Position numbers and translations under genes: made by a program. The notes under the pieces are model-generated. The model was not told where the DNA came from, ran no database searches, and saw nothing but the letters and a program-made list of their open reading frames with translations. Below, one piece after another: positions 9,608 through 18,679 of a stretch of DNA of 47,212 nucleotides (the first letter of the stretch is position 1; each line of letters opens with the position of its first letter). This DNA is from Candidatus Accumulibacter appositus (GTDB taxonomy: Bacteria > Pseudomonadota > Gammaproteobacteria > Burkholderiales > Rhodocyclaceae): assembly GCA_000585055.1 (NCBI GenBank), contig JEMX01000029.1:26760-73971 (forward strand). Reading direction: 5' to 3'.

Positions 9608-9938
9608 ATACAACCTCCCTCTTTAAAGTTTCCCAGCTCCCAGGGCAACTTCCCCGTGGCTCGAATTTACCTCATAAGCGACTCAAACAATACGATCTTG
9701 GACACTGCTTGTGCGCTCACACCGAGTGAACCGCTGCAGCCGACGCAGCGACAGCAGCGCAACACACCTCGGCGGCGAACAAAGCCTTGGCCGCTCCGCA
9801 GACGCAACAAACGCCGCGGTGGCGGCGCTGGTGAGACCGCGACAGCCCCATGCCCGTAAGCGAGAAGCGGCCGCGCCGGTGCTGGCGAGCTGCACAGACG
9901 TACTTTTCTTCCGAGCCACCGCCAGCGACGGCGGATGC
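9608..9938. other. Intergenic region upstream of hppA
   Basis: About 330 bp between the hppA start and the 3' end of adk, both on the minus strand. It holds the hppA ribosome binding site and presumably its promoter; a weak TTGTTT element occurs on the minus strand around 9689. The middle part (9720-9900) is GC-rich with many short CAGC/GCCG runs. No open frame in it looks like a protein, and no terminator hairpin for adk is obvious. Confidence 0.5.
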
Positions 9939-10724
<786 letters not shown>

Positions 10725-11430
10725 TCAAACTTTTTGAACCAGGCCTGAACGCGCTGCGCATCTGCAAGCGTGTCGACGCCGGGAAGCGGCAGTCGGTCGG
10801 AAATCGCCACACTGATGCGAAAGCCGTGCCACAGGGCACGCAACTGCTCGAGCGCTTCGAGGCTTTCCAGCGGCGAAGGCGCCAGGCTGGCATAGGTGCG
10901 CAGGAAGCGTGCGCGATAGGCGTACAGTCCAACGTGCCGATAGGCCAGCATCCGCGCGGGCAGCGTTTCGCCACCGGCCTCGCGGGCAAAGTGGTCGCGC
11001 GCGTAGGGAATCGGCGCCCGCGAAAAATACAGCGCGTCGCCGCCGGCGGCAAGCACCACCTTGACCACATGTGGGTTGAAGAAGTCGGCAGCATCGGTGA
11101 TCGGGTGCGCGAGGGTGGCGATGTCAGCGCCGCTCTGCGCCAACTGCGACGCCGTCTGGGAGATCAGCGCCGGATCGATCAGGGGCTCGTCGCCTTGCAC
11201 ATTGACCACCACGGTGTCATCGCTCCAGCCGCTGGCCTCGACCACCTCGGCCAGGCGATCGGTGCCGCTGAGGTGATCGGCACGGGTCGGCAGGGTGCGC
11301 AGGCCATGGCTCTCGGCCGCCGCCAGGACTTGCGGATGGTCGCTGGCCACCAGCACCTCGTCGGCCCCGGACAAAATCGCCCGCTCGGCTACGCGCACGA
11401 CCATCGGCCTGCCGGCAAGGTCGAGCAGTG

Positions 11431-11476
11431 GCTTGCCTGGCAGGCGGGTCGACGCTTGCCTGGCAGGCGGGTCGAC
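11431..11476. repeat. Exact 23-bp tandem duplication in kdsB
   Basis: Two identical adjacent copies, 11431-11453 and 11454-11476, with no mismatch. The period is not a multiple of three and shifts the kdsB frame. Confidence 0.95.
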
Positions 11477-11496
11477 GCGTAGCGCGCCGGGATCAC

Positions 11497-11520
11497 CACC
11501 TTGAACGCCACCTTGAACGC
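11497..11520. repeat. Exact 12-bp tandem duplication in kdsB
   Basis: Two identical 12-base copies, 11497-11508 and 11509-11520. In frame: it doubles AFKV near the N-terminus of KdsB. Confidence 0.9.
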
Positions 11521-11559
11521 CCCCTCGTATGCCATTGCCTCCCTCCTTGCGCGCAGCGC

Positions 11560-11736
11560 TCAGGCCTCGTCGGCGCTCAGCGGGCGGGCTTCATCCTGCA
11601 GCATGATCGGGATACCGTCGCGGACCGGGAAAGCCAGCTTGCAGGGCTTGCAGACCAGCTCCGACTGCGGCTTGCGGTATTCGAGGTTGGCCTTGCAGAT
11701 CGGGCAGACGAGAATATCAAGCAGTCGTGCGTCCAT
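11560..11736 (-). CDS. Trm112/YcaR-family small protein
   Basis: A 58-residue protein of the Trm112 (YcaR, DUF343) family. It starts [15 protein letters not shown], carries two CxxC pairs (CPIC at residues 11-14 and CKPC at 30-33) that form a zinc-ribbon-like fold, and ends with the [11 protein letters not shown] segment typical of the family. In eukaryotes and archaea Trm112 activates methyltransferases; the bacterial job is not established. Its position between lpxK and kdsB is conserved in proteobacteria. The ATG lies within the ancestral end of lpxK (20-bp overlap) and the stop is 24 bp before the kdsB start. Because of the duplication in lpxK, this frame is also read as a C-terminal fusion to LpxK. 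Confidence 0.92.
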   Translation of the reverse strand: MDARLLDILVCPICKANLEYRKPQSELVCKPCKLAFPVRDGIPIMLQDEARPLSADEA

Positions 11737-12801
11737 TGAGTTTCTCCAGAATTGTCTCGAAAAGACCGGCACCACCCGGCGTGCCGCTGATGACCCACCA
11801 CCCGGCGTGCCGCTGATGACCGCTTCGACCGGCAGCACCCAAGCCTCGCCGGTTACAATCGGCGCACATTTTACCGCATCTTTCTCGGTCATCAGCAGCA
11901 CGCCATCACCGGCAAAGGCTAGCTCGGCCGCGACATAAGGATGGTGATCGGGAAAGGGATGGGCCTCGAACTCCAGCCCCAGCGCCTGCAGCTGCGCGAA
12001 GAAACGACCGGGATCGCCGATACCCGCCAAGGCATACAGCTTGCGCCCACGCAAGGATGCCGCATCGCAGCTGTCGGCAGGCCGACCAGCAAGCCCGCCG
12101 GCAGCGACGAAGCGCTGACCGAGGAGGCGCATCTCGAACTGCGGACAAGCCTCGGCGGCGTCCACCACGCCTGCCTCGCGACATCCGTTCCAGACCACCG
12201 CCGCGACCCCCGCCAAGCGCCGCAAAGGCTCGCGCAAGGGGCCCGCCGGCAGCAGCCAGCCATTGCCAGCGCCGCGCCCATCAAAGACCACCACTTCGGC
12301 GGTGCGCTGCAAACGATAGTGCTGCAAGCCATCGTCGGAGACGATCACGTCACATTCGGCATGGGCGGCCAGCAGGGCTTGCCCGGCCGCCGCGCGATCG
12401 CGGCCAACGAAGACCGGCACACCACTACGCCGCGCGAGCAGCAGCGGCTCATCGCCAATCAGCGCCGGCGACGCGCCAGCGGCCACCGCGCGCACGCCCT
12501 CGCCGCTACCACCATAGCCGCGACTGATGATCCCGGGTCGCCAGCCCGCTGCACGCAGGCGCTCGACCAGCCACAACACCAGCGGCGTCTTGCCGCTGCC
12601 GCCGACGGTGAGATTGCCGACGATGATCACCGGCACCGGCAAGCGCTGCGTGCGCAAGACACCGCAGCGGTACAGCCAGCGGCGCAGCCCGGCGAGCGTG
12701 CCGAACAGCCAGGACAGCGGAAACAACAGCCACAGAACGGGGGCCGGAGGGCGCTCGTACCAGCGCCGCGGCAAGCTGCGCGCAAGGCCGCCGGCGGCCA
12801 T
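11560..12801 (-). CDS. lpxK: Tetraacyldisaccharide 4'-kinase LpxK, frameshifted into the Trm112 frame
   Basis: LpxK phosphorylates the lipid A disaccharide at the 4' position at the inner membrane. The N-terminal hydrophobic anchor, the P-loop [14 protein letters not shown], the SRGYGG and EP-LLARR segments, [10 protein letters not shown], and the FPDHHPY and MTEKDAVKC motifs are all present. Near the 3' end, a 26-base segment is exactly doubled (11770-11821). With one copy removed, the frame reads [20 protein letters not shown] and stops at 11717, giving a normal 352-residue LpxK. As written, the last ~20 residues are replaced and translation runs on through the whole Trm112 frame to give 413 residues. 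The catalytic part is unaffected, so activity may survive. Its start overlaps the exbD stop (TAATG). Confidence 0.9.
   Translation of the reverse strand: MAAGGLARSLPRRWYERPPAPVLWLLFPLSWLFGTLAGLRRWLYRCGVLRTQRLPVPVIIVGNLTVGGSGKTPLVLWLVERLRAAGWRPGIISRGYGGSGEGVRAVAAGASPALIGDEPLLLARRSGVPVFVGRDRAAAGQALLAAHAECDVIVSDDGLQHYRLQRTAEVVVFDGRGAGNGWLLPAGPLREPLRRLAGVAAVVWNGCREAGVVDAAEACPQFEMRLLGQRFVAAGGLAGRPADSCDAASLRGRKLYALAGIGDPGRFFAQLQALGLEFEAHPFPDHHPYVAAELAFAGDGVLLMTEKDAVKCAPIVTGEAWVLPVEAVISGTPGGGSSAARRVVPVFSRQFWRNSMDARLLDILVCPICKANLEYRKPQSELVCKPCKLAFPVRDGIPIMLQDEARPLSADEA
11770..11821. repeat. Exact 26-bp tandem duplication at the 3' end of lpxK
   Basis: Copies at 11770-11795 and 11796-11821 are identical. 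The period of 26 shifts the lpxK frame and fuses it to the Trm112 gene. Confidence 0.95.
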
Positions 12802-13217
12802 TAGCGCGGCGATTGCGTGGCGAAGGAAATGCGCGGGTAACCGGCAGCCTGCGCGGCCTGCATGATGTCGACCACGCTCTGATGGGTGGCCTTGGCGTCG
12901 GCGTTGATGACGATCACCGGCTCCTTGGCGTCGCCGGCGGCCCGGCGCAGGGCATCACTGATCGCCTGCACGCTGACCGCCTCGAGCGGCGTCTTGTTGA
13001 CCAGCACCTGGCCGGACGGCGTCACCGTCACGCTGACTTCGTTGGGCGGCTCGTTCTGCTTGCTGGCGTCGGCCGTCGGCAGGTTGATCTCCAGCCCGGA
13101 GAACTTGGCGTAGGTAGTGGTCAGCATAAGAAAGATGATGATCACCAGCAGCACGTCGATGAACGGAATCAGGTTGATCTCGGGAACGTCGCTGCTGCGA
13201 CCGCGGCGAAAGTTCAT
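12801..13217 (-). CDS. exbD: ExbD/TolR-family biopolymer transport protein
   Basis: The 138-residue protein has a basic cytoplasmic N-terminus (MNFRRGRSSDVPEINLIPF), one transmembrane helix containing the proton-path Asp in FIDVLLVIIIFLM, and a periplasmic domain. With ExbB it forms the proton-driven motor that energises TonB or Tol-type systems. The start is set by the strong AGGAGGCGACG ribosome binding site and the family N-terminus; the longer frame upstream overlaps exbB. It is 13 bp downstream of exbB and overlaps lpxK. This exbBD pair beside lpxK is the common betaproteobacterial arrangement; whether it serves TonB or lipid A export is unknown. Confidence 0.92.
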   Translation of the reverse strand: MNFRRGRSSDVPEINLIPFIDVLLVIIIFLMLTTTYAKFSGLEINLPTADASKQNEPPNEVSVTVTPSGQVLVNKTPLEAVSVQAISDALRRAAGDAKEPVIVINADAKATHQSVVDIMQAAQAAGYPRISFATQSPR

Positions 13218-13230
13218 CGTCGCCTCCTCC

Positions 13231-13839
13231 TCAGGACCTGCGTTCGCCGTGCAAGACCTCGACCAGACGCACCGCCTGTTGCTGCATGTCGACGACAAAA
13301 GTGGAAACGAGGGCCCGGAAGTGCCGCCAGAAGATCATGCTCGGAATGGCGATCAGCAGGCCGAAGCCGGTGTTGTACAGGGCAATCGAAATCCCGTGCG
13401 CCAGCTGCATCGGATTGCTGCCGCTGGGCGACTGCGACCCGAAGATCTCGATCATCCCGACGATGGTACCGAAGAGGCCCATCAGAGGGCTGATCGAGGC
13501 GATGGTGCCAAGCGTCGTCAGGTAGCGTTCGAGTTCGTGCGAGACGACGGTGCCGGCCTCCTCGATCGCCTCCTTCATGATCTCGCGCGAACTGCCCTCG
13601 TTGCGCAGACCGGCGGCGAGCACCCTGCCGAGCGGCGAATGCGCCTCCAGGTCGACGACCATCGCTTGCGTGGCACCTCTTTGCCGGAACTCGGTGACCA
13701 CGCGCTGCAGCAGGTCGGGCGGAACGACTTTGACTCGACGCAAGGCCACCAGGCGCTCGATGATCAGCGCGACAGCCACGATCGACGCCAGCAGCAAGGG
13801 CCAGATGGGCCAACCAGCAGCCTGAACGATGGAAAACAC
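13231..13839 (-). CDS. exbB: ExbB/TolQ/MotA-family proton channel protein
   Basis: A 202-residue inner membrane protein with three transmembrane helices: an N-terminal one (residues ~8-28), then a long cytoplasmic stretch, and two C-terminal helices around GLFGTIVGMIEIF and GFGLLIAIPSMIFW. The SPLMGLFGTIVGMI motif carries the conserved Thr of the proton path. It starts with GTG at 13839, after a GGGGTG site. It leads the operon that runs through exbD, lpxK, Trm112, kdsB and probably adk. The promoter must lie in the 243-bp gap to the divergent xseA. Confidence 0.92.
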   Translation of the reverse strand: MFSIVQAAGWPIWPLLLASIVAVALIIERLVALRRVKVVPPDLLQRVVTEFRQRGATQAMVVDLEAHSPLGRVLAAGLRNEGSSREIMKEAIEEAGTVVSHELERYLTTLGTIASISPLMGLFGTIVGMIEIFGSQSPSGSNPMQLAHGISIALYNTGFGLLIAIPSMIFWRHFRALVSTFVVDMQQQAVRLVEVLHGERRS

Positions 13840-13948
13840 GGTGCACCCCAGGTGATTTTCAAGGGGGGAACTTTAGCCTGCAGCAGCATTTGCGGCAAGT
13901 GCGCAGCCCATGCGCACCGAGGGGAACCCTGTTGCTGGCAAACCGGGA

Positions 13949-13969
13949 ATCCACAGGAACTGTGGATAA
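13949..13969 (-). promoter_or_regulatory. Hairpin containing a perfect DnaA-box match
   Basis: In the exbB-xseA divergent gap, the inverted repeat ATCCACA-GGAAC-TGTGGAT (13949-13967) includes TTATCCACA on the minus strand (13961-13969), the DnaA consensus 9-mer. It is a single box, with no cluster and no AT-rich segment, so it is not an origin; it could be a regulatory site or chance. Confidence 0.35.
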
Positions 13970-14082
13970 AAGTGCTGCCAGCCTGTTGGCAAACGCTGCA
14001 AGTGACCGACCGGCAAGCGTTTTTCTGCGGCGCCTGCGGTACGAGCAGGGACCAGGCGCGCCCAGGCATGTAGAATTCGCGG

Positions 14083-15504
14083 ATGTCAGAGATCGTCGCA
14101 GGCAACACTTCCTTTCCCGCGCCTCCTCCGGTGATCCCGGTGGCCATGCTCAACCGCCTGGTCCGCGAGCGGCTCGAGGCCGCTTTTCCGCTGTGCTGGG
14201 TGGCCGGCGAGGTCTCCAACCTCAGCCGCGCGCCTTCCGGACATGTCTACTTCTCGCTCAAGGACGCCGCCGCGCAGGTGCGCTGCGTGATGTTCCGCAG
14301 CCGCGCACAGCTGCTCGGCTGGCGACTGGAAAACGGCCAGCACATCGAGGCGCGAGTACTGGTCACGCTCTACGAGGCACGCGGTGATTTTCAGCTAAAT
14401 GTCGAGGCGGCACGGCGCGGCGGCGTCGGCAACCTCCACGAACAATTCCTGCGCCTCAAGGAAAAGCTCGCAGCCGAAGGGCTCTTCGCCAGCGCCGGCA
14501 AACGCGCTCTGCCCCCGTTTCCACGCTGCGTCGGCGTCGTCACCTCGCTGCAGGCGGCGGCGCTGCGCGATGTGCTGACGACGCTGGCGCGCCGCGCCCC
14601 GCAGGTGAGCGTCGTCCTCTACCCGACGCCGGTGCAGGGTGAAGGCGCGGGTGCGCAAATTGCCGACGCCATCCGCCGCGCCGGCGAACGCCGCGACTGC
14701 GAACTGCTGATCGTCTGTCGTGGCGGAGGCAGCATGGAAGACCTCTGGGCATTCAACGACGAGCGCGTCGCACGCGCAATCCGCGCCTGCCCGCTGCCGG
14801 TGATCTGTGGTGTCGGCCACGAAACTGATTTCAGCATCGCCGACTTCGCAGCCGATCAGCGGGCGCCGACGCCGACCGCAGCCGCCGAACTTGCCGCCCC
14901 CGAGCAGGCCGCCCTGCGAGCCCGTCTGTCCGTCCTGCAAACTGCCCTGCGCCGCCAGATCGAGCCGCTTCTCGAACAACGCAGCCAGCAGCTAGACTGG
15001 CTGGCCCGCCGCCTGCAACACCCGGCGCAGTACCTGGCCCAACACCGCGAGCGGCTACGCAATCTGCAACGCCAGCTCGGCGCTGGATTGCTGCAAGCCA
15101 GCGCGCGCGCGCGCGGCGAACTGACCCACCTTAGCCGTCGCCTGCTGCTCAACCGTCCACACCCGGCACGCCACGCCGGCCGACTGGCCGCGCTGGCGCC
15201 ACGGCTGCGCAGTGCCTGGCACGACGCCCAGCACGGCAGGCGCGCCAAGCTTGAACGGCTGACTGCCGGACTGGCACACCTCAATCCGCAGGCGGTCCTG
15301 GCGCGTGGTTACAGCGTCGTCACCAGCGCCCAGGGCGAAATCGTTCGCGACAGCCGCAGCCTGGAACCAAGCGCGCGAATCGCTGTCTTGTTGCACCATG
15401 GACGCGTCGAGGCCGAGGTGACTGCGCTTTTCGAAGATCATGGCGCAGCCGCTGGCCTGCCCTTTCCAGCAAGCGGCATTGCCACTAGGCCGGGCGGCGA
15501 ATAG
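14083..15504 (+). CDS. xseA: Exonuclease VII large subunit
   Basis: The 473-residue catalytic subunit of exonuclease VII, which degrades single-stranded DNA from both ends together with XseB. The N-terminal OB-fold (residues ~15-115) shows WVAGEVSNLSRAPSGHVYFS and LKD...VRCVMFR. The catalytic core carries GVVTSLQAAALRDVL, VVLYPTPVQGEGA, RGGGSMEDLWAFND and ICGVGHETDFSIADFAADQR with APTPTAAAELA. The long Arg/Gln-rich helical region (270-400) and the C-terminal NPQAVLARGYSVV are normal. The Leu in VVTSLQAAA stands where Pro is usual. No xseB is nearby. It is transcribed away from exbB. Confidence 0.95.
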   Translation: MSEIVAGNTSFPAPPPVIPVAMLNRLVRERLEAAFPLCWVAGEVSNLSRAPSGHVYFSLKDAAAQVRCVMFRSRAQLLGWRLENGQHIEARVLVTLYEARGDFQLNVEAARRGGVGNLHEQFLRLKEKLAAEGLFASAGKRALPPFPRCVGVVTSLQAAALRDVLTTLARRAPQVSVVLYPTPVQGEGAGAQIADAIRRAGERRDCELLIVCRGGGSMEDLWAFNDERVARAIRACPLPVICGVGHETDFSIADFAADQRAPTPTAAAELAAPEQAALRARLSVLQTALRRQIEPLLEQRSQQLDWLARRLQHPAQYLAQHRERLRNLQRQLGAGLLQASARARGELTHLSRRLLLNRPHPARHAGRLAALAPRLRSAWHDAQHGRRAKLERLTAGLAHLNPQAVLARGYSVVTSAQGEIVRDSRSLEPSARIAVLLHHGRVEAEVTALFEDHGAAAGLPFPASGIATRPGGE

Positions 15505-15517
15505 AATTCTGCCCTCA

Positions 15518-15617
15518 CCGATCCACGGCTGAGAGTCCTGAGCCGATCGACTATTCACGGCGGAAGCTCCTCAGCCGATCGACTATCCACGAATGAAGGT
15601 CTTTGGCCGATCGATTC
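15518..15617. repeat. Degenerate direct repeats with 32-bp period upstream of sodB
   Basis: CCGATC recurs at 15518, 15543, 15575 and 15607 (steps of 25, 32 and 32 bp). The two central units share CCGATCGACTAT-CACG exactly apart from one base, followed by diverged sequence. They fill the gap between xseA and the sodB leader. They may be operator-like sites or a decayed tandem repeat. Confidence 0.6.
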
Positions 15618-15671
15618 ATCGCGATCCCTTTCACCTTTTCACCCAATAACAACTCGCACGGAGAACAAGCA

Positions 15672-16259
15672 ATGGAACATCAACTGCCGCAACTGCCTTT
15701 TGCCATCGACGCACTGGCGCCACACATGTCGCAGGAAACGCTCGAATACCACCACGGGAAGCACCATCAGGCCTACGTCACCAACCTCAACAACCTGATC
15801 AAGGGTAGCGAATACGAAGCCCTCGACCTCGAAGCAATCGTCAAGAAGGCGCCCGCTGGCGGCATCTACAACAACTCGGCGCAAGTATGGAACCACACTT
15901 TCTTCTGGAACTGCCTGAAGCCTGCCGGTGGCGGCGCCCCGACGGGCGCACTGGCCGCGGCAATCGACGCCAAGTGGGGCTCGTTTGCCGAATTCACCAA
16001 GGCCTTCCAGGCCTCCGCGGTCGGCAACTTCGGTTCGGGCTGGACCTGGCTGGTCAAGAAAGCCGACGGCTCGGTGGATATCGTCAACATGGGTGCTGCC
16101 GGTACGCCGCTGACCACTGGCGACAAGGCCCTGTTGTGCATCGACGTCTGGGAACATGCCTACTACGTCGACTACCGCAACATGCGCCCCAAATTCGTCG
16201 AGACCTTCCTCGCCCAGCTCGCCAACTGGAGCTTCGCCGAGAAGAACTTCGCCGGCTGA
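15672..16259 (+). CDS. sodB: Superoxide dismutase, Fe type
   Basis: Cytoplasmic dismutase of superoxide, 195 residues. Metal ligands are visible: His 27 in [12 protein letters not shown], His in [12 protein letters not shown], and Asp and His in [11 protein letters not shown]. The Gln in [10 protein letters not shown] favours the iron-type family, although metal choice cannot be proved by sequence. I chose ATG at 15672, preceded by GGAG nine bases upstream; it gives the exact family N-terminus ([20 protein letters not shown]). The gene stands alone, with diverged 32-bp direct repeats upstream and a strong terminator downstream. Confidence 0.96.
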   Translation: MEHQLPQLPFAIDALAPHMSQETLEYHHGKHHQAYVTNLNNLIKGSEYEALDLEAIVKKAPAGGIYNNSAQVWNHTFFWNCLKPAGGGAPTGALAAAIDAKWGSFAEFTKAFQASAVGNFGSGWTWLVKKADGSVDIVNMGAAGTPLTTGDKALLCIDVWEHAYYVDYRNMRPKFVETFLAQLANWSFAEKNFAG

Positions 16260-16284
16260 GCAGCAACAAGCATCGTTGATCGGC

Positions 16285-16311
16285 AAAACGGGGGCACGCG
16301 CCCCCGTTTTT
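16285..16311 (+). terminator. Rho-independent terminator of sodB
   Basis: An 11-bp perfect stem (16285-16295 with 16300-16310), four-base loop and a T-run (16307-16311), 25 bp after the sodB stop. On the minus strand the stem ends in TTTT too, so it could also stop transcription of the convergent kinase gene. Confidence 0.92.
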
Positions 16312-16357
16312 CATTGGTGCGCAAGCTTCGCGAGCTTTGCACAGCGCGCATCCTGCG

Positions 16358-17752
16358 CTACGCGAGCGGCAAACTGAGCGTCACTTCCAGCCCGCCGCCC
16401 GGCCGGTTGCGCGCGCAGACCTGCCCCCCGTGCGAAACGACTGCCCGCCGGGCGATCGCCAGCCCGAGTCCGTAGCCGATCGTGCCGGCATTGTTGTCGG
16501 CGCGGTAGAAAGGTTCAAAGATCGCTTCGAGATCGGCTTCGGGCACGCCCGGACCACGGTCCGAAACGACGATCTCGAACACGCCTGCTGCTCCGGAGGT
16601 CACGGAAGTCCCCGGCGTGCCTGATTCCTGAGCCTCGACTCGGCGGCGCGCCATGATCTCGACGGCGGTGCCAGCGGCGGTATATTTCGCGGCATTGCGC
16701 ACGACGTTTTCGACAGCACGATAGAGCAGCTCGCCCTGCACCGCCGCCGTCACTTCGCCGGCACCGCTGAAATGCACGCTGCGGCCGCTCGCCTCGGCCT
16801 CGAAACCGGCGTCGTCGGCAATGCTGGCAACCATTTCCATGAGGTCGATGGTCACCGGCGGCGCACCTGGCGTGCCGGCTTCGAGGCGTGACAGGGTCAG
16901 CAACTCGCCAACCAGTTCGTCGAGGCGGACCGACTCGCGTTCGATGCGCTCAAGCGTCATTTCGAGTTTCTCCGGACTCTGCCGCGCCAGTCCGATGGCT
17001 GCGTGCAGGCGCGCCAGCGGTGATCGCAACTCGTGCGAAACATCGTGCAGGAGGCGCTGCTGGCTATGGATTTGCGCCTGCAGGCGCTGTGCCATGCGGT
17101 CGAAATCGCGTCCGAGATCAGCCAGTTCGTCACGCCGATTACCCATCGACGGCTGCACGCGTGTCTCCAGGCGCCCTTCGGACACGGCGCGGAAAGCGCC
17201 GCGCAAGCTGCGGATCGGCTTCGCCACGTACCACGCCAGGGCAGCGCTGAAAGCCAGGCTGGCGAGCAGGCCGGCGACGATCGGCAGCGCTGGCGATGGC
17301 CGTTCGCGGCGCAGCAGGTGACCGCGAGCAGCCGGACGCTCGTAACGCGCGACCAGGGTGTAAGTCTCTCCGTCTGGGGCGAGCACGCGGCGCGCACCGG
17401 ACATCGGTCCACGCCGGAAATCTCCCGAAGCCAGGGCGGCGCGCAGGTCGCCGGGTAGTTCACGGCCGAAAAGGTCACGACCGCCGGCGTCAATCACGAA
17501 CAATTGCGCCTTGCCCGGCGCCTCGGCCCATTCACGCAATACCTCGCGCATCATCTGCGGGCCGCCGCGGCGCAGAAAGACCTCCGCGGCATCGAGCATG
17601 ACCGCTGCCCGTGGGCCACCGGGCAGGGCCGGCGTCGATTCGAATTCGGCCTCGGCCTGACGATGCAGCCAGACGACACTGCCAACGCCGACACCGGCGA
17701 GCAACAGCGCCAGCCAGAAGGCAAAGAAGGATTTCCAGAACAGGCGTCCCAT
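16358..17752 (-). CDS. Sensor histidine kinase, CpxA-like
   Basis: A 464-residue envelope-stress-type kinase. Transmembrane helix ~10-29, periplasmic sensor ~30-150, second helix ~155-176, HAMP (KPIRSLRGAFRAVSEGRLETRV), then the H-box HDVSHELRSPLARLHAAIG with phospho-acceptor His 240. The ATP-binding domain shows NVVRNAAKYT (N box), DRGPGVP, FEPFYRAD and GYGLGLAIA. Two bases separate its start from the upstream response regulator stop, so the two form one operon. The divergent Spy/CpxP-like gene fits a Cpx-type loop in which a periplasmic repressor damps the kinase. Signal not known; envelope stress or metals are plausible. Confidence 0.9.
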   Translation of the reverse strand: MGRLFWKSFFAFWLALLLAGVGVGSVVWLHRQAEAEFESTPALPGGPRAAVMLDAAEVFLRRGGPQMMREVLREWAEAPGKAQLFVIDAGGRDLFGRELPGDLRAALASGDFRRGPMSGARRVLAPDGETYTLVARYERPAARGHLLRRERPSPALPIVAGLLASLAFSAALAWYVAKPIRSLRGAFRAVSEGRLETRVQPSMGNRRDELADLGRDFDRMAQRLQAQIHSQQRLLHDVSHELRSPLARLHAAIGLARQSPEKLEMTLERIERESVRLDELVGELLTLSRLEAGTPGAPPVTIDLMEMVASIADDAGFEAEASGRSVHFSGAGEVTAAVQGELLYRAVENVVRNAAKYTAAGTAVEIMARRRVEAQESGTPGTSVTSGAAGVFEIVVSDRGPGVPEADLEAIFEPFYRADNNAGTIGYGLGLAIARRAVVSHGGQVCARNRPGGGLEVTLSLPLA

Positions 17753-17754
17753 CT

Positions 17755-18453
17755 TCAGGCCTTGACGAACTGGTAGCCCTGGCCGCGCACGGTCTGGATC
17801 CAGGAGTCACCGTCGGGTCGCGCGCCCAACTTCTGGCGAATACTGCTCACATGGACATCGATGCTGCGGTCGAAACGCGCCAGCGGGCGCCCCATCGCCA
17901 GCTCCGAGAGATCGCTCTTGCTGACCACCCGTCCCGCCTGCCGGGCCATGACTTCGAGAAGGCTGTATTCGGTGCTGGTCAGTTCGAGCGGCTGTTGATG
18001 CCATTGCGCGCTACGCCGCTCCGGCCACATGCTCAAGGGGCCAACGACGATCGGCCCCTCCGACTTCCGTTCAGCGCTGTTGTCGGCAACCCGGCGCAGG
18101 ATTGCCCGCAGCCGGGCGACCAGCTCGCGTGGCGAACAGGGCTTCGGCACGTAGTCGTCGGCGCCGAGCTCCAGCCCGATGATGCGATCGATGTCGTCAC
18201 CCCGGGCGGTGAGCATCAACACCGGCAGGGGACTGGCGGCGCGGATTCGGCGCAGCACTTCGACGCCGTTGAGCCGCGGCATCATGACATCGAGAACGGC
18301 GATCGCGTAGCGTCCGCTGAGCGCTTCGCGCACACCGCTTTCCCCGTCGTGCACCGCCTCTGCTTCGAAGCCCTCCTGTTCGAGGTATTCGCGCAGCATG
18401 GCGGCGAGTTCGACATCGTCATCGACCAGCAATACTCGAGTCATCACGCCCAT
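17755..18453 (-). CDS. OmpR-family response regulator, CpxR-like
   Basis: A 232-residue regulator. The receiver domain (5-120) has the acidic pocket DDD near residue 12, phospho-acceptor Asp 55 in IAVLDVMMP, Thr in MLTARGDD and Lys in GADDYVPKP. The C-terminal winged helix (~135-230) shows LTSTEYSLLEVMARQAGRVV, RSIDVHVSSIRQKL and the closing TVRGQGYQFV. It is co-transcribed with the kinase. The gap to the divergent Spy/CpxP-like gene carries repeated TTTAC half-sites spaced 10 bp apart (GTAAA-N5-GTAAA on the other strand), exactly the CpxR box form, so it very probably regulates itself and that gene. Confidence 0.92.
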   Translation of the reverse strand: MGVMTRVLLVDDDVELAAMLREYLEQEGFEAEAVHDGESGVREALSGRYAIAVLDVMMPRLNGVEVLRRIRAASPLPVLMLTARGDDIDRIIGLELGADDYVPKPCSPRELVARLRAILRRVADNSAERKSEGPIVVGPLSMWPERRSAQWHQQPLELTSTEYSLLEVMARQAGRVVSKSDLSELAMGRPLARFDRSIDVHVSSIRQKLGARPDGDSWIQTVRGQGYQFVKA

Positions 18454-18502
18454 CCTTTCAACAGCGCTGATGATAAGCGCCCGAAACGCCTGGTCACGCG
18501 TC

Positions 18503-18527
18503 TTTACCGCCCTTTACCCGCTTTAAC
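18503..18527 (-). promoter_or_regulatory. CpxR-type box, distal cluster
   Basis: TTTAC at 18503 and 18513, with a near-match TTAAC at 18523, all exactly 10 bp apart. On the minus strand this is GTAAA-N5-GTAAA, the classical CpxR site. It lies 50-75 bp upstream of the response regulator start. Confidence 0.75.
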
Positions 18528-18563
18528 ACCCGCAGGCGCCTCCTCGGAGCCATCGGCCGCCCA

Positions 18564-18599
18564 TTTACACGGCTTTACAGACGATTAACTGCGCTTTAC
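18564..18599 (-). promoter_or_regulatory. CpxR-type box, proximal cluster
   Basis: TTTAC at 18564 and 18574 (10-bp step), then TTAAC at 18585 and TTTAC at 18595 (10-bp step, shifted by one). This cluster lies 81-116 bp upstream of the Spy/CpxP-like start, well placed to activate that promoter. Confidence 0.75.
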
Positions 18600-18679
18600 G
18601 ACCTGCTGCGCGAAAGTTAAGCCAACAGTCGAGACAGCAGATGCCCGACTGGAAAAACCCAACTGACAAGGAGCAAAAG

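Noticed and set aside
13949..13969. DnaA box as a replication origin
   Set aside because: Only one box, GC-rich surroundings, no dnaA, dnaN or gidA nearby.
15518..15617. CCGATC-containing repeats as a CRISPR array
   Set aside because: Units are too diverged, only four copies, no constant repeat of CRISPR length, no cas genes.
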